From Candidatus Methanarcanum hacksteinii (lineage in GTDB: Archaea > Thermoplasmatota > Thermoplasmata > Methanomassiliicoccales > Methanomethylophilaceae), in NCBI GenBank assembly GCA_006954405.1, contig LVVQ01000001.1, positions 868,001-932,000 on the forward strand: 64,000 nucleotides of DNA. The letters run 5' to 3'. A model generated the notes under the pieces. The model saw nothing but the letters and a program-made list of their open reading frames with translations. It was not told where the DNA came from and ran no database searches. A program made the position numbers and the translations under genes. Positions within the stretch are counted from its first letter, which is position 1, and every line of letters starts with the position of its first letter. Shown one piece after another: positions 8,780 through 17,722 of the stretch.

Positions 8780-10858
8780 ATGGGTGAAGAAAAGGACGTG
8801 GAATGTAAGGTCCCTCTCGAGGAATGGGTAGAAGGACAGACATTCCAAACCACGGACGATATCCAAATCCCCGAAATCAAGGCCGATCAGGTCATTGGAC
8901 AGGAGGAGGCCGTTGATATCGTCAAGAAAGCTGCGTCACAGAAGAGACACGTGATGCTCATCGGTGAGCCCGGTACAGGTAAATCGATGTTAGCGAATGC
9001 AATGACGGAATATCTCCCGAAAGGAGAGTTACAGGACGTCATCGCGTATCATAACCCTGAGGATTTCAACGAGCCCAGGATACGTGTCCTCCCTGCTGGA
9101 AGAGGAAAGACGATCGTCAATGAGCAGAAGGCACAGGCTGCGGCTCAGAAGAATCGTAAGAACAACACGACACTTTACATCATCTTCGCCATTCTCGGAA
9201 TCGCCGTGTTATACTTCATCATGACAAAGGACATGTCGCTCCTTTGGATTGGATTGATGGCTTCATTCCTGATTTTCATGGTGTTCAGGACACCTGGGGG
9301 TCAGAGGCAGGAAGTCATCATAGTGCCCAAGTTATTGGTCGGTCATGATGCCAATGAGATGCCCCCGTTCGTGGATGCGACAGCTGCCCACGCAGGAGCA
9401 CTCCTCGGTGATGTCAGACACGATCCGTTCCAATCCGGTGGATTGGAGACACCGTCACACGACAGGCTTGAAGCGGGAGCAATCCACAAGGCGAACAAAG
9501 GTGTTCTCTTCATCGATGAGATCAACATGCTCAGGATGGAATCCCAACAGGCATTGCTCACTGCTATGCAGGAGAAGAGGGCATGCATCACAGGACAGTC
9601 CGAGAGGTCATCCGGTGCACTCGTGAAGAGTGAACCCGTACCGACGGATTTCGTTCTCGTCTGTGCAGGTAACCTTGATGCGCTTCAGGGAATGCACCCT
9701 GCACTCAGGTCCAGGATAAGAGGATACGGTTACGAGGTCTACATGAAGACGACCATGATCGACAGCGATGAGAACCGTAAGAACATCTGCAGGTTCGTCG
9801 CGCAGGAGGTCAAGAAGGACGGAAAGATCCCTCCATTCGACAAGTATGCCGTAGGAGAGGTCATTAGAGAGGCACAGCGCCGTTCCGGCAGGAAAGGAGA
9901 GCTCACACTCAGGTTCAGGGAACTCGGTGGTCTCGTCCGTGTATCCGGCGATATCGCTACGCAGAAAGGAAAGAAGGTCGTCGGTATCGATGATGTTCTC
10001 CTCGCAAGAAGGACAGCAAGGAGTCTTGAGAAGCAGATGGCTGACCGTGTCGTCGAATCACACAAGAAATACGACATGTTCAAGACATCTGGCGATGAGG
10101 TCGGTATGATCAACGGCCTTGCGGCACTCAACGCAAGCTCGAACATGGCAGAGTATGCAGGTATCGTACTTCCGATCGTAGCAGAGGTCGCACCTTCACA
10201 GAGCAAGAAGGGCGGACATATCGTCGCTACCGGTAAACTCGGCGAGATCGCCAAGGAAGCCGTGGACAACATCTCGGCTGTAGTGAAGAAGTACGCCATC
10301 GCGGACATCTCTGATGTGGACATTCACCTTCAGTTCATCGGAACATACGATGGTGTGGAGGGCGACAGTGCATCCATAACGATCACAACTGCGATCATCT
10401 CAGCATTGGAGAACATCCCCATCCACCAGAACATCGCTATGACAGGAAGTCTCAATGTCAGAGGTATGGTGCTTCCGATCGGTGGTGCTACCGCCAAATT
10501 GGAAGCTGCAGGGGATGCAGGGATAACGAAGGTCCTCATTCCCAAAGAGAATGCGAACGATGTGATGATAGAGTCGAGATACTACGAGAAGATGGAGATC
10601 ATCCTCGTGGAGACGTTCCGTGATGTCATCGAACACGCATTCGCAGACTGCCCCAGGAAACAGGAGTACATGGAGAAACTCCTTCCACTTCAGAGGAACG
10701 GTGTGTCCTCTGCTGTGAAGGTCGTGCCCCCGAAGGTACCCGATGTAGTACACAAGGTTGTAGAGGAGACGCACGAGGAGGTCATCGAGACCACCTCGGA
10801 CCCCTCTCCTTCGATCACTGTCGATGTCAAGGGAGACACAACTCCATCACCTCAGTGA
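8780..10858 (+). CDS. lonB: Archaeal membrane-bound ATP-dependent Lon protease (LonB)
   Basis: 692 aa. AAA+ module with Walker A GEPGTGKS at 62-69. Two transmembrane segments are inserted at about 131-175, the hallmark of archaeal LonB, and place the protease at the cytoplasmic face of the membrane. Walker B FIDEINML and a sensor region with [22 protein letters not shown] follow. The C-terminal peptidase has the Ser of EGDSAS and the Lys of [11 protein letters not shown], forming the Ser-Lys dyad. GGAGGAAGA precedes the ATG. The last 50 residues are an acidic and Pro/Val/Thr-rich extension. Confidence 0.96.
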   Translation: MGEEKDVECKVPLEEWVEGQTFQTTDDIQIPEIKADQVIGQEEAVDIVKKAASQKRHVMLIGEPGTGKSMLANAMTEYLPKGELQDVIAYHNPEDFNEPRIRVLPAGRGKTIVNEQKAQAAAQKNRKNNTTLYIIFAILGIAVLYFIMTKDMSLLWIGLMASFLIFMVFRTPGGQRQEVIIVPKLLVGHDANEMPPFVDATAAHAGALLGDVRHDPFQSGGLETPSHDRLEAGAIHKANKGVLFIDEINMLRMESQQALLTAMQEKRACITGQSERSSGALVKSEPVPTDFVLVCAGNLDALQGMHPALRSRIRGYGYEVYMKTTMIDSDENRKNICRFVAQEVKKDGKIPPFDKYAVGEVIREAQRRSGRKGELTLRFRELGGLVRVSGDIATQKGKKVVGIDDVLLARRTARSLEKQMADRVVESHKKYDMFKTSGDEVGMINGLAALNASSNMAEYAGIVLPIVAEVAPSQSKKGGHIVATGKLGEIAKEAVDNISAVVKKYAIADISDVDIHLQFIGTYDGVEGDSASITITTAIISALENIPIHQNIAMTGSLNVRGMVLPIGGATAKLEAAGDAGITKVLIPKENANDVMIESRYYEKMEIILVETFRDVIEHAFADCPRKQEYMEKLLPLQRNGVSSAVKVVPPKVPDVVHKVVEETHEEVIETTSDPSPSITVDVKGDTTPSPQ

Positions 10859-10920
10859 TCACATTCACTAAACCATTTACCAACCATTACTTTTTATCTC
10901 AGTTGTATATAGTAAATCGT

Positions 10921-11460
10921 ATGCACAGCATTCACGGTCATGAGAATGATGCATTGATCATCGGTCGCTTCCAACCATTGCACAATGGACATCTGGAGGT
11001 GATAAGGAAGGTTTCTGCCGAATGTGACCACGTCATCATCGGTATCGGGAGTGCGCAATCCTCACATACTTCAGAGAATCCGTTCACTGCAGGTGAGAGA
11101 TATCTGATGATGTCCGAGACGCTCAAGGATGAGGGCATCGATAATGCGATGATCGTTCCTGTCGAGGATTTGAATAGGTATTCCGTGTGGGTTTCTCACG
11201 TCGAATCCATATGTCCTCCGTTCTCCATCATCTATTCCAACAATCTAGGTACTAGACGTCTTTTCACGGAGGCGGGATATGAGGTACGTCATGCACCATT
11301 GTACAACAGGAGGGATCATTCCGGTACAGAGGTCAGAAGGAGGATGGCCAACGGCGGTGATTGGAGGTCTTTGGTGCCTGAACCCGTTGCAAAGGTCATC
11401 GATGCCATCGACGGAGTGGGCAGGATAAGGTCCATGGGTGATTTCGATGGTGGCATCTGA
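10921..11460 (+). CDS. nadM: Nicotinamide-nucleotide adenylyltransferase (archaeal NadM)
   Basis: 179 aa. It joins NMN and ATP to make NAD. The nucleotidyltransferase motif GRFQPLHNGHLEV (GxFxPxHxGH) begins near residue 16, and ISxTxxR appears in variant form as HSGTEVRRRM near the C-terminus. Start at 10921 rather than the GTG at 10855, because TTTTTAT at 10891 lies 27 nt upstream and suits a leaderless start. The gene overlaps the next, pncC, by 14 bp, coupling NAD synthesis to pyridine nucleotide recycling. Confidence 0.93.
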   Translation: MHSIHGHENDALIIGRFQPLHNGHLEVIRKVSAECDHVIIGIGSAQSSHTSENPFTAGERYLMMSETLKDEGIDNAMIVPVEDLNRYSVWVSHVESICPPFSIIYSNNLGTRRLFTEAGYEVRHAPLYNRRDHSGTEVRRRMANGGDWRSLVPEPVAKVIDAIDGVGRIRSMGDFDGGI

Positions 11461-11920
11461 TCTACAGGAACTCATGCTTGAGAAAGGATTGACATTGTCC
11501 TTGGCAGAATCCTGTACGGGTGGTATGATATCTTCGAGCATAACGGATCGTCCAGGATCCTCTGCATATTTCATCGGTTCAGCGATAACCTATTCCAATC
11601 AATCAAAGATCTCCATCCTTGGAGTGAGACCGGAGACGATATCCGAATTCGGAGCTGTCAGCAGGGAGACGTCCGTAGAGATGGCATTGGGTGCATCGAG
11701 GATATTCGATACCGACATCTCTGCATCAGTCACCGGTATCGCAGGTCCGGATGGAGGTTCTGTCTCCAAGCCTATCGGAACCGTATGGATGACGGTTACC
11801 GACGGTTCAAGATGCATATCATCCGTATTCCACTTCGATGGGAACAGGGACGACATACGCACAAGTTCTACTAATGCTTTGATCGATATGATCATCGATT
11901 TCGTGAAGGGTGTGTTATGA
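11447..11920 (+). CDS. pncC: CinA C-terminal-type nicotinamide-nucleotide amidase
   Basis: 157 aa, the stand-alone CinA C-terminal domain, an NMN deamidase that converts NMN to nicotinate mononucleotide. LSLAESCTGGMISSSITDRPGSS carries the catalytic Ser and oxyanion region, and SVTGIAGPDGG is the second signature. The ATG at 11447 is preceded by GGTGATT; a GTG at 11438 is possible. It lies between nadM and a ThiF-like gene, each junction overlapping, so the three form one operon. Confidence 0.9.
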   Translation: MVASDLQELMLEKGLTLSLAESCTGGMISSSITDRPGSSAYFIGSAITYSNQSKISILGVRPETISEFGAVSRETSVEMALGASRIFDTDISASVTGIAGPDGGSVSKPIGTVWMTVTDGSRCISSVFHFDGNRDDIRTSSTNALIDMIIDFVKGVL

Positions 11921-12621
11921 GATATTCAAGACAGATACCGATCATAGGAGATGATGGGCAGAAGAGGATAGAACAGGCCCATGTCGCCGTTGCAGGATGC
12001 GGAGGATTGGGCTCCAATGTGATAACTCAATTATCCGTTGCAGGCGTAGGTAATTTTACCATTATCGATGGTGATGTCATCGAAGAATCAAATCTTAACA
12101 GACAATTCGTTCATTGCGGCAACTCAGGTTCGAAGGCATTGTCAATGAAGGATTGGATACTTCGCAACAATCCTGATGCCAAGGTCAAGGTAATGGATGT
12201 ATCATTGAATGAAGAAAACGTGAACGAATTCATCTCCTCTGCAGAGATAGTTGTCGATTGCCTAGATAATAATGAAACTAGATCATCATTGAATGATGCC
12301 TGTGTGAAAAGGAACATCCCTATGGTCCACGGCGGCATCAACGGGATGTATGGGCAGGTGACGTTCATCAAGCCTGGTATCACGCCATGCCTCTCATGCT
12401 TTTTGGGAAAAGGTGACAACGAGAGATCATCCATCGGATCCGCTGTCGCAGTCATCGGATCCATCGAGGCAAATGAGGTGTTGAAATACATAACAGGAGT
12501 GGGAGAGGTCCTTACGAACCAACTACTCCTGATCGATCTTCTCTCGAATTCATTCGAGAAGGTCCCGATCAACCGCAGAGAGGATTGTCCTGTATGCGGT
12601 CATCTTCACAATGGCCGATAG
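11917..12621 (+). CDS. ThiF/MoeB/HesA-family adenylyltransferase (E1-like)
   Basis: 234 aa. It adenylates the C-terminal glycine of a ubiquitin-like sulfur carrier for molybdopterin, thiamine or tRNA thiolation. The nucleotide motif AGCGGLGSN starts near residue 27, with the Arg finger motif SNLNRQF at about 59. DCLDNNETR is present. The zinc site uses C-L-S-C near 159 and C-P-V-C near 227. No cysteine is clearly placed as the transfer residue. It overlaps pncC by 4 bp. It ends in TAG, one of few TAG stops in the window. The partner ubiquitin-like protein is not in the window. Confidence 0.88.
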   Translation: MRYSRQIPIIGDDGQKRIEQAHVAVAGCGGLGSNVITQLSVAGVGNFTIIDGDVIEESNLNRQFVHCGNSGSKALSMKDWILRNNPDAKVKVMDVSLNEENVNEFISSAEIVVDCLDNNETRSSLNDACVKRNIPMVHGGINGMYGQVTFIKPGITPCLSCFLGKGDNERSSIGSAVAVIGSIEANEVLKYITGVGEVLTNQLLLIDLLSNSFEKVPINRREDCPVCGHLHNGR

Positions 12622-12676
12622 ATATCTTTCGCGTGTTTTGAGATACTATTAATATCGTTCTTCCGATGTGGAATGC

Positions 12677-13579
12677 ATGGAGCACATTAGGACAGGTAAA
12701 GTGAAAGAGGTCTATGCTGTGGACGACGATACACTCGAGTTCGTATTCACAGACAACATCTCTGTCTTCGACAAGATAATACCTTCACAGATCCCGCACA
12801 AAGGGGAGACACTATGTAGGACTGCGAAGTATTGGTTCACTCTTCTTGAATCCAAAGGGATAAAGAATCATTTCATCGAGTATCTTCCACCTAACAGGAT
12901 GAGGGTGAAGAGATTCCAGATCATTGAGGACTATGACAAGATAGATCAGACCACAAACGACTATCTGATCCCTCTTGAAGTGATCTGCAGGCATTACGCA
13001 GCAGGTTCTTTGATGGATCGTGTCAAGGCCGGAAAGATAACAGCGGAACAGCTTGGATTCCCCAAGGATCACGTTGTACAATATGGTGAGAAACTTCCGA
13101 AGCCATTCCTTGAGTGTACGACGAAGTTGGAAGCACATGACCGTGAATTGGATGAGAAGGAGGCCAAGGATATCGCAGGTTTGAGCGATTCCGACTATCA
13201 GGGAATCCTTGATACGATCTTGAAGGTCGATGAGATCATCGGTGAGGAAGCATCCAAGCGTAAACTCATCCATTGTGATGGTAAGAAGGAATTCGGTTAT
13301 GATGAGAACCGTAACCTCATGCTCATCGATACATTCGGTACGCTCGATGAGGACCGTTGGTGGGATTCGGATGAGTATGCGAAAGGGAATGTTGTGGAAT
13401 TGTCGAAGGAATTCGTCAGACAGTACTATCGCGATATCGGATACCACAAGGAATTGATGGAAGCACGTGAGAAGGGCCTTCCTGAACCCGACATCCCTGC
13501 ATTGCCGCAGGACATCATCGATCGTGTGAGCAAGCTCTATACAGATATGTATGAGAGGATCACGGGCGAGAAGTTCTAA
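12677..13579 (+). CDS. purC: Phosphoribosylaminoimidazole-succinocarboxamide synthase
   Basis: 300 aa SAICAR synthetase of purine synthesis, joining CAIR and aspartate with ATP. The N-terminus reads HIRTGKVKEVYAVDDDTLEFVFTD, the usual GKxKxxY glycine-rich start. CRHYAAGSL and the C-terminal LIHCDGKKEFG and LMLIDTFGTLDEDRWW carry the Asp residues for ATP/Mg. The ATG at 12677 is about 24 nt after ATTAATAT, so leaderless; a GTG at 12668 is in frame but less likely. The 300 residues suit the longer archaeal/yeast-like form. Confidence 0.95.
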   Translation: MEHIRTGKVKEVYAVDDDTLEFVFTDNISVFDKIIPSQIPHKGETLCRTAKYWFTLLESKGIKNHFIEYLPPNRMRVKRFQIIEDYDKIDQTTNDYLIPLEVICRHYAAGSLMDRVKAGKITAEQLGFPKDHVVQYGEKLPKPFLECTTKLEAHDRELDEKEAKDIAGLSDSDYQGILDTILKVDEIIGEEASKRKLIHCDGKKEFGYDENRNLMLIDTFGTLDEDRWWDSDEYAKGNVVELSKEFVRQYYRDIGYHKELMEAREKGLPEPDIPALPQDIIDRVSKLYTDMYERITGEKF

Positions 13580-13610
13580 GCAATAAGAACAAATTACAGG
13601 CGGATGATGT

Positions 13611-13626
13611 CGGCCATCGATGGCCG
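13611..13626. repeat. 16-bp perfect palindrome after purC
   Basis: CGGCCATCGATGGCCG, 32 nt after the purC stop, followed by GCCATCCTGCC. It could fold as a hairpin between convergent purC and the UPF0179 gene but lacks a U-tract. Confidence 0.45.
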
Positions 13627-13679
13627 GCCATCCTGCCTAGATCTCTGTATCAAAATCGTCTGGCACAATCGATTCGATA

Positions 13680-14105
13680 TCAATCCAATTCTACCAGAAC
13701 AAGATTATCGAATTCGGGGCAATCGATCTTACCGATGTTATTCACAACGGTCTTCTTCGCCCCTTTCTTCAATCCTATCGGGTGACAATACTCATAGTTC
13801 TTGCATCCGAGTCTTCCGCAATCGATATCGTCATATGTTATGACGCTCCCTTCGATGGCGTATTTCTTAGGGATCAATGCTTTGGTCGGTACTTTGGCGA
13901 CTTCGACGACCCTTACCTTCTCACTGATGAGTTCGCAATCGTGCTCAGTGTCCCTGAGCTTTACTATCTCGTATTTGTGTCCAGGTTCGAGATTGAAACA
14001 TACTCCCTTTAATCTGCAGTCCCTGCATTCGGTAAGGGGGCCGATGTAGTAGAATCTGTTCCCAATCTGTGCTTGTTCCTTTCCTACCAACGTGATCAAT
14101 ACCAT
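13680..14105 (-). CDS. UPF0179 family protein
   Basis: 141 aa. Conserved in euryarchaea, function unknown. The start VLITLVGKEQAQIG-x-RF and the cysteine sets C-x2-C-x5-C (residues 27-35) and C-x4-C-x5-C (DCGRLGCKNYEYC, residues 95-106) are typical. They suggest a metal or Fe-S site made by six cysteines plus C129. Its stop is followed by the convergent purC palindrome. Upstream on the same strand is G1P dehydrogenase, ending only 12 nt before this start, so the two are probably cotranscribed. Confidence 0.85.
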   Translation of the reverse strand: MVLITLVGKEQAQIGNRFYYIGPLTECRDCRLKGVCFNLEPGHKYEIVKLRDTEHDCELISEKVRVVEVAKVPTKALIPKKYAIEGSVITYDDIDCGRLGCKNYEYCHPIGLKKGAKKTVVNNIGKIDCPEFDNLVLVELD

Positions 14106-14116
14106 CGTCTTAACCT

Positions 14117-15187
14117 TCAGATTACCATTGTGGTCTTGGCGACCACTTCAGCCACTTCACGATCGAGTCCATTATCTCCAAGGATGGTGAATCTGTCCTT
14201 CCTTATGTTGGGCGCTTCTACGAGTGCATCGATAATATCCTCATCCTTCAGTCCGAGATCCTTCGCACAGGTGGGTGCTCCGATATCCTTCAATGCATCC
14301 CTTATCCTCATCCAATCGCCTCCGTGCAGGTACATCATCATTATTGAACCTACGCCGCACTGTTCGCCATGCATCGCACGTCCGGGATGGAGTATGTCCA
14401 ACGCATGGGAGAACATGTGTTCCGCACCGCTAGTAGGCCTTGAACTGCCTGCAACGGCCATCGATACACCAGATATGATAATCGGATTCAATGCTATATG
14501 TACACTTTCCTCGAGTCCGGGTTTTATGAGCTTCGAATTATCGATTATAGTGTTGGCGGACATCTCCGATAATGCATACGCCGTTTTGCTGAACGGTTCG
14601 TTCTTGATCCTCCTTGCGAAATCCCAATCCTTCAATGCGGTGATATTGGATATGACGTCCGCACATCCTGATACGAGGTATCTGTATGGGGATTTGTAAA
14701 TGATGGCAGAATCTGCAAGTATCCCCATGGGAACGACCGCATCAACGGATTTAGGTCCCATGTCCGATTTCAGAGATGCTCTTCCGGATGCTATGCCGTC
14801 ATGAGCTACGGATGTAGGTACGCTGATGAAAGGTATCCTCATCTGTTTCGCTACCATCTTGGCAATATCTATCTTGCTGCCACCTCCGACAGCGAGGATG
14901 AATTTGGATTTCGTTTCTTTCCCTGCAGACACAACATCCTCGACATTCGCTAATGTCGCATTGCCTGTAAGTTGGACATGCATGTCGTAGCCTGAATCCT
15001 CCATGTATTCCTTGACGGTCCTTCCGGCTGCTTTGTACGTATTGTCTCCTGTGATGATCATCCCATCCTTGGCGAATCCGAACTGTTCGCACATGTTAGG
15101 GATCTCTGGAAGAGTATCATGTCCAACGATTACATTCCTCGGGAATGTCATCGCTCTGAATTCTGAAAAACCCGTATCTTCGATCAT
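14117..15187 (-). CDS. egsA: sn-Glycerol-1-phosphate dehydrogenase
   Basis: 356 aa NAD(P)-dependent enzyme that makes the sn-glycerol-1-phosphate backbone of archaeal lipids. FPRNVIVGHDTL at the start, the GGGSKIDIAKMVAKQ dinucleotide/Asp segment near 100, SVPTSVAHDGIASGRAS near 125 and the zinc ligands in GAEHMFSHALD and GRAMHGEQCGVG are all present. In-frame codons reach 15214; I use the ATG at 15187, but the Met at 15151 just before the conserved core is possible. The divergent neighbour is an iron-sulfur flavoprotein. Confidence 0.95.
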   Translation of the reverse strand: MIEDTGFSEFRAMTFPRNVIVGHDTLPEIPNMCEQFGFAKDGMIITGDNTYKAAGRTVKEYMEDSGYDMHVQLTGNATLANVEDVVSAGKETKSKFILAVGGGSKIDIAKMVAKQMRIPFISVPTSVAHDGIASGRASLKSDMGPKSVDAVVPMGILADSAIIYKSPYRYLVSGCADVISNITALKDWDFARRIKNEPFSKTAYALSEMSANTIIDNSKLIKPGLEESVHIALNPIIISGVSMAVAGSSRPTSGAEHMFSHALDILHPGRAMHGEQCGVGSIMMMYLHGGDWMRIRDALKDIGAPTCAKDLGLKDEDIIDALVEAPNIRKDRFTILGDNGLDREVAEVVAKTTMVI

Positions 15188-15260
15188 AAGACAGCACGTC
15201 CGAAATATGGTCAATTATGGTAGCCAAGTATTAAAACTGTTCACAACAATCCATCGTCCG

Positions 15261-15809
15261 ATGAAAGCTGCCATCATTATCGGAAGTGCAAGGGAGGACG
15301 GTAATACTGAGGCACAATGTCGTGCGGTGATGGACGCCCTCGAAGAGAATGGTATAGAGGTAGATGTCATAAGGCCTGCCAAGATGGACATACACCACTG
15401 CACAGGGTGCAACAGGTGTATCGATACCGATTCTTGTTACATGCAGGATGATATGCAGGTGATCTATGATGCGTTCGATGGTTCGGATGTCTTTATATTG
15501 GCAACACCGGTCTATTTCTCCGGACCATCATCGATATTGAAACAGGTCATCGATAGGTTCCAATGCAGATGGGAATCTGTGGATGAGCCCTATTCAGACA
15601 AATATGTCGCTCTTCTCTGCAATGGAGGTTCTAGGAATCCGAGATTCGAGAATGTCATCTCCATCGTAAGGGCATTCGCATTCGGCACAAGGTGTGTCTG
15701 GGCTGGCGAGACGCTTGTTGAAGGGACCGATAACGACGAATCGAAATGTTTCAAAGATTCGTACAAGTTCGGAGTCCATCTTGCGGAGATGCTCAAGGAT
15801 CTGGAGTGA
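15261..15809 (+). CDS. Iron-sulfur flavoprotein (Isf-like)
   Basis: 182 aa flavodoxin-fold FMN protein. AAIIIGSAREDGNT binds FMN phosphate. C-T-G-C-N-R-C-x5-C near residue 50 is the compact 4Fe-4S motif of Isf. ATPVYFSGPSSILKQVIDRFQ is the flavin segment. The start at 15261 is set by ATG-AAA-GCT after TATTAAAAC at about 15231. Its 3' end overlaps the convergent hypothetical gene by 17 bp. The second Isf-like paralogue. Confidence 0.85.
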   Translation: MKAAIIIGSAREDGNTEAQCRAVMDALEENGIEVDVIRPAKMDIHHCTGCNRCIDTDSCYMQDDMQVIYDAFDGSDVFILATPVYFSGPSSILKQVIDRFQCRWESVDEPYSDKYVALLCNGGSRNPRFENVISIVRAFAFGTRCVWAGETLVEGTDNDESKCFKDSYKFGVHLAEMLKDLE

Positions 15810-16425
15810 TCAGATAGAGATCATCCGGCATGTTCAGATATTCGAAGACACTGCTGTGGAATCTTTCCGAATAGGGGATGATCCTGCCATAGGAGGATAT
15901 CCTCTTCCAATCGTCGAATGATAATGAGCCGTCGGTATCTATGACAGCGATGTCCGTGTACCCTATCTCACGCAGATAGTCCACTATCTCTTTCACGGAG
16001 CTGGTGCCATCGATACATTGGGCTATCCCTTCTGACACGAATATGGTCGGTATGGCGGAATCAGAGACTGATAATATATCATGCAGGTTGTCCTCGGATT
16101 CCACTTTGTGATAAGGCATCAATATCTTATCCGCATCTGAATTGAATGCATCAAAAAGATCGTCCGTATTGCGAACGCAAGTCATCAGCCATGTGGTCAC
16201 ACCCCGCATCTTTGAACGTTTGAGGATGGTCGGATTGATGGTGTCGTTCTGCAATCCCTTCACATCCATCACCAATATGGGAGAACCGTACGGTACACTT
16301 GGGATTAGGCGCTGTTTCGTAAGGATGGTCCCTTTCTGTTTGATCTCACATCCATCGAATTGGATCTCAGCGAACAGGACGATCTCATCCGTATCTGATG
16401 TCAAAGGTATCATCGGGACATGCAT
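15793..16425 (-). CDS. Hypothetical protein, possibly a degenerate HisA-like TIM barrel
   Basis: 210 aa, no confident family. MHVPMIPL at the start, ILVMDVKGLQND in the middle and DIAVIDTDGSLSFDDWKRI near the end have the spacing of beta-strands with Asp at their tips, as in HisA/HisF-like barrels of methanogens; this is weak pattern similarity only. Start 16425 is 4 nt after the TGA of the upstream iron-sulfur flavoprotein gene; the longer frame to 16470 would overlap it. It is probably cotranscribed with that flavoprotein. Confidence 0.6.
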   Translation of the reverse strand: MHVPMIPLTSDTDEIVLFAEIQFDGCEIKQKGTILTKQRLIPSVPYGSPILVMDVKGLQNDTINPTILKRSKMRGVTTWLMTCVRNTDDLFDAFNSDADKILMPYHKVESEDNLHDILSVSDSAIPTIFVSEGIAQCIDGTSSVKEIVDYLREIGYTDIAVIDTDGSLSFDDWKRISSYGRIIPYSERFHSSVFEYLNMPDDLYLITPDP

Positions 16426-16429
16426 CGGA

Positions 16430-16996
16430 TCACATCTCTGCCTGGAATTCCAAACTCTCCAAGTAATCATTCACCTTCTCAGATGTTGTCGCGGTGTCAG
16501 GCGTGAGTCCGCAGAGTATCGTCCCTGAGAGATCGTTGACACCCATTGATTTTATGGTGTTCGTAAGTCTCGAGAGGATCCCGCCATACGTCATGTATCC
16601 GTCCGGCGCGCCACATGTGAGGAGTATGGATGCCTTCTTCACATTGCCGAAATTGACAAATCTCTGTCCATCCTTGTTGATGACCATGGCATACATCCTA
16701 TCAACGAATGTCTTCATCTGACCGGTCTCTGCACCGAAGTATATCGGTGAGCACAGGATGAGCATGTCCGACCCTCTGATCTTATCATAAAGTACTGTCA
16801 TGTCATCATTCTGAGCACACTTGCCTGTCTTTTTACAGGACATGCATGCCTGACATCCCCTGATATTCAGATCATTGATGTTGACGGCCTCAGCATCATA
16901 ATCGTATCCTTTCATACGTTCGGCGATCATCTGTCCGATCTTGGCATCGACGCCATCTTTTCTCGGACTTCCATTGATGATAAGGAGTCTGCTCAT
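16430..16996 (-). CDS. Iron-sulfur flavoprotein (Isf-like)
   Basis: 188 aa. The N-terminal LLIINGSPRKDG is the FMN loop, C-Q-A-C-M-S-C-x5-C near residue 49 the compact 4Fe-4S motif, and CSPIYFGAETGQMKTFVDR the flavin segment. It is close to the copy at 553-1173 (both CKKTG between the third and fourth Cys). The ATG at 16996 directly precedes the conserved start; codons upstream to 17017 carry no conserved residues. The next gene downstream starts 4 nt after the stop. Confidence 0.86.
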   Translation of the reverse strand: MSRLLIINGSPRKDGVDAKIGQMIAERMKGYDYDAEAVNINDLNIRGCQACMSCKKTGKCAQNDDMTVLYDKIRGSDMLILCSPIYFGAETGQMKTFVDRMYAMVINKDGQRFVNFGNVKKASILLTCGAPDGYMTYGGILSRLTNTIKSMGVNDLSGTILCGLTPDTATTSEKVNDYLESLEFQAEM

Positions 16997-17074
16997 ATTC
17001 CATCGAATATCATTCAACGATTTATCAACTACTAATAAATATCAGGATTCCAATGTATTAACGGTGTTTATAAG

Positions 17075-17449
17075 ATGGAGCAGAAGAGATACTACGTCTG
17101 TCCCGTTTGCGGGAATATCATCGAATCTGAATACGCAACGAAGGCACAGGTCATGTGCTGTGGACAACCCATGAAATTGCTTGAAGCAAAGACAGCTGAT
17201 TTCGCTACGGAGAAGCACGTCCCTTATGTGGAGAAAGTCGACGGCGGAGTCATCGTCAAGGTCGGAAAAGAGACGGCACATCCTATGGAGCCCGACCATT
17301 ACATCGTCTTCATTGAGATACTCGCAGACGGCGTATATATGAAGAAGTATCTCAACCCGGGTGATAAGCCTGAAGCATTCTTCAAGACGGATGCGAAGGA
17401 TATCGTCGCGTGGGAGATGTGCAACAAGCATTACCTGTGGAAATCATGA
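17075..17449 (+). CDS. dfx: Desulfoferrodoxin (2Fe superoxide reductase)
   Basis: 124 aa. It reduces superoxide to H2O2 without making O2. The N-terminal desulforedoxin domain binds iron by C9, C12, C28 and C29. The catalytic Fe(His)4Cys centre uses His of EKHVPYVEK and KETAHPMEPDHY and the C-x2-H pair of EMCNKHYLWK at the C-terminus. The catalytic Lys/Glu loop E-K-H-V is present. Its H2O2 product would suit the rubrerythrins elsewhere in the window. Pcc1 starts 12 nt downstream. Confidence 0.95.
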   Translation: MEQKRYYVCPVCGNIIESEYATKAQVMCCGQPMKLLEAKTADFATEKHVPYVEKVDGGVIVKVGKETAHPMEPDHYIVFIEILADGVYMKKYLNPGDKPEAFFKTDAKDIVAWEMCNKHYLWKS

Positions 17450-17461
17450 ACAGTGATCCTG

Positions 17462-17722
17462 ATGTTGGAATTGGAACTCAGATTGAGATATGAGGATGAG
17501 AGGACTGCGGAATCCGTATTGAGGGCCGTGGAGCCTGATAATGGAGGATATGTCGAATCCGAATTGAATGGAAAGGAGATAATATTCAAAATGAAAGCGA
17601 AGGATGCCGGCAGTATGAGGAATACTGCCGACGACCTTCTCGTTTGTATCAAGATCGCTGAGGAAGCATCAGGAATCGTCGCTTCCGCTACGGACTTTGA
17701 TGGCGATGCCTTTTTTGAATGA
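17462..17722 (+). CDS. pcc1: KEOPS complex subunit Pcc1
   Basis: 86 aa. Dimerisation subunit of KEOPS, which makes the universal t6A37 modification in ANN-decoding tRNAs. The pattern LELRLRYEDERTAESVLRAVEPDN, then a two-stranded segment and DAGSMRNTADDLLVCIKIAEE, matches the Pcc1/CTAG fold. I chose the ATG at 17462 over the GTG at 17453. The last 18 codons are antisense to the 3' end of tgtA, a 54-bp convergent overlap between two tRNA modification genes. Confidence 0.85.
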   Translation: MLELELRLRYEDERTAESVLRAVEPDNGGYVESELNGKEIIFKMKAKDAGSMRNTADDLLVCIKIAEEASGIVASATDFDGDAFFE

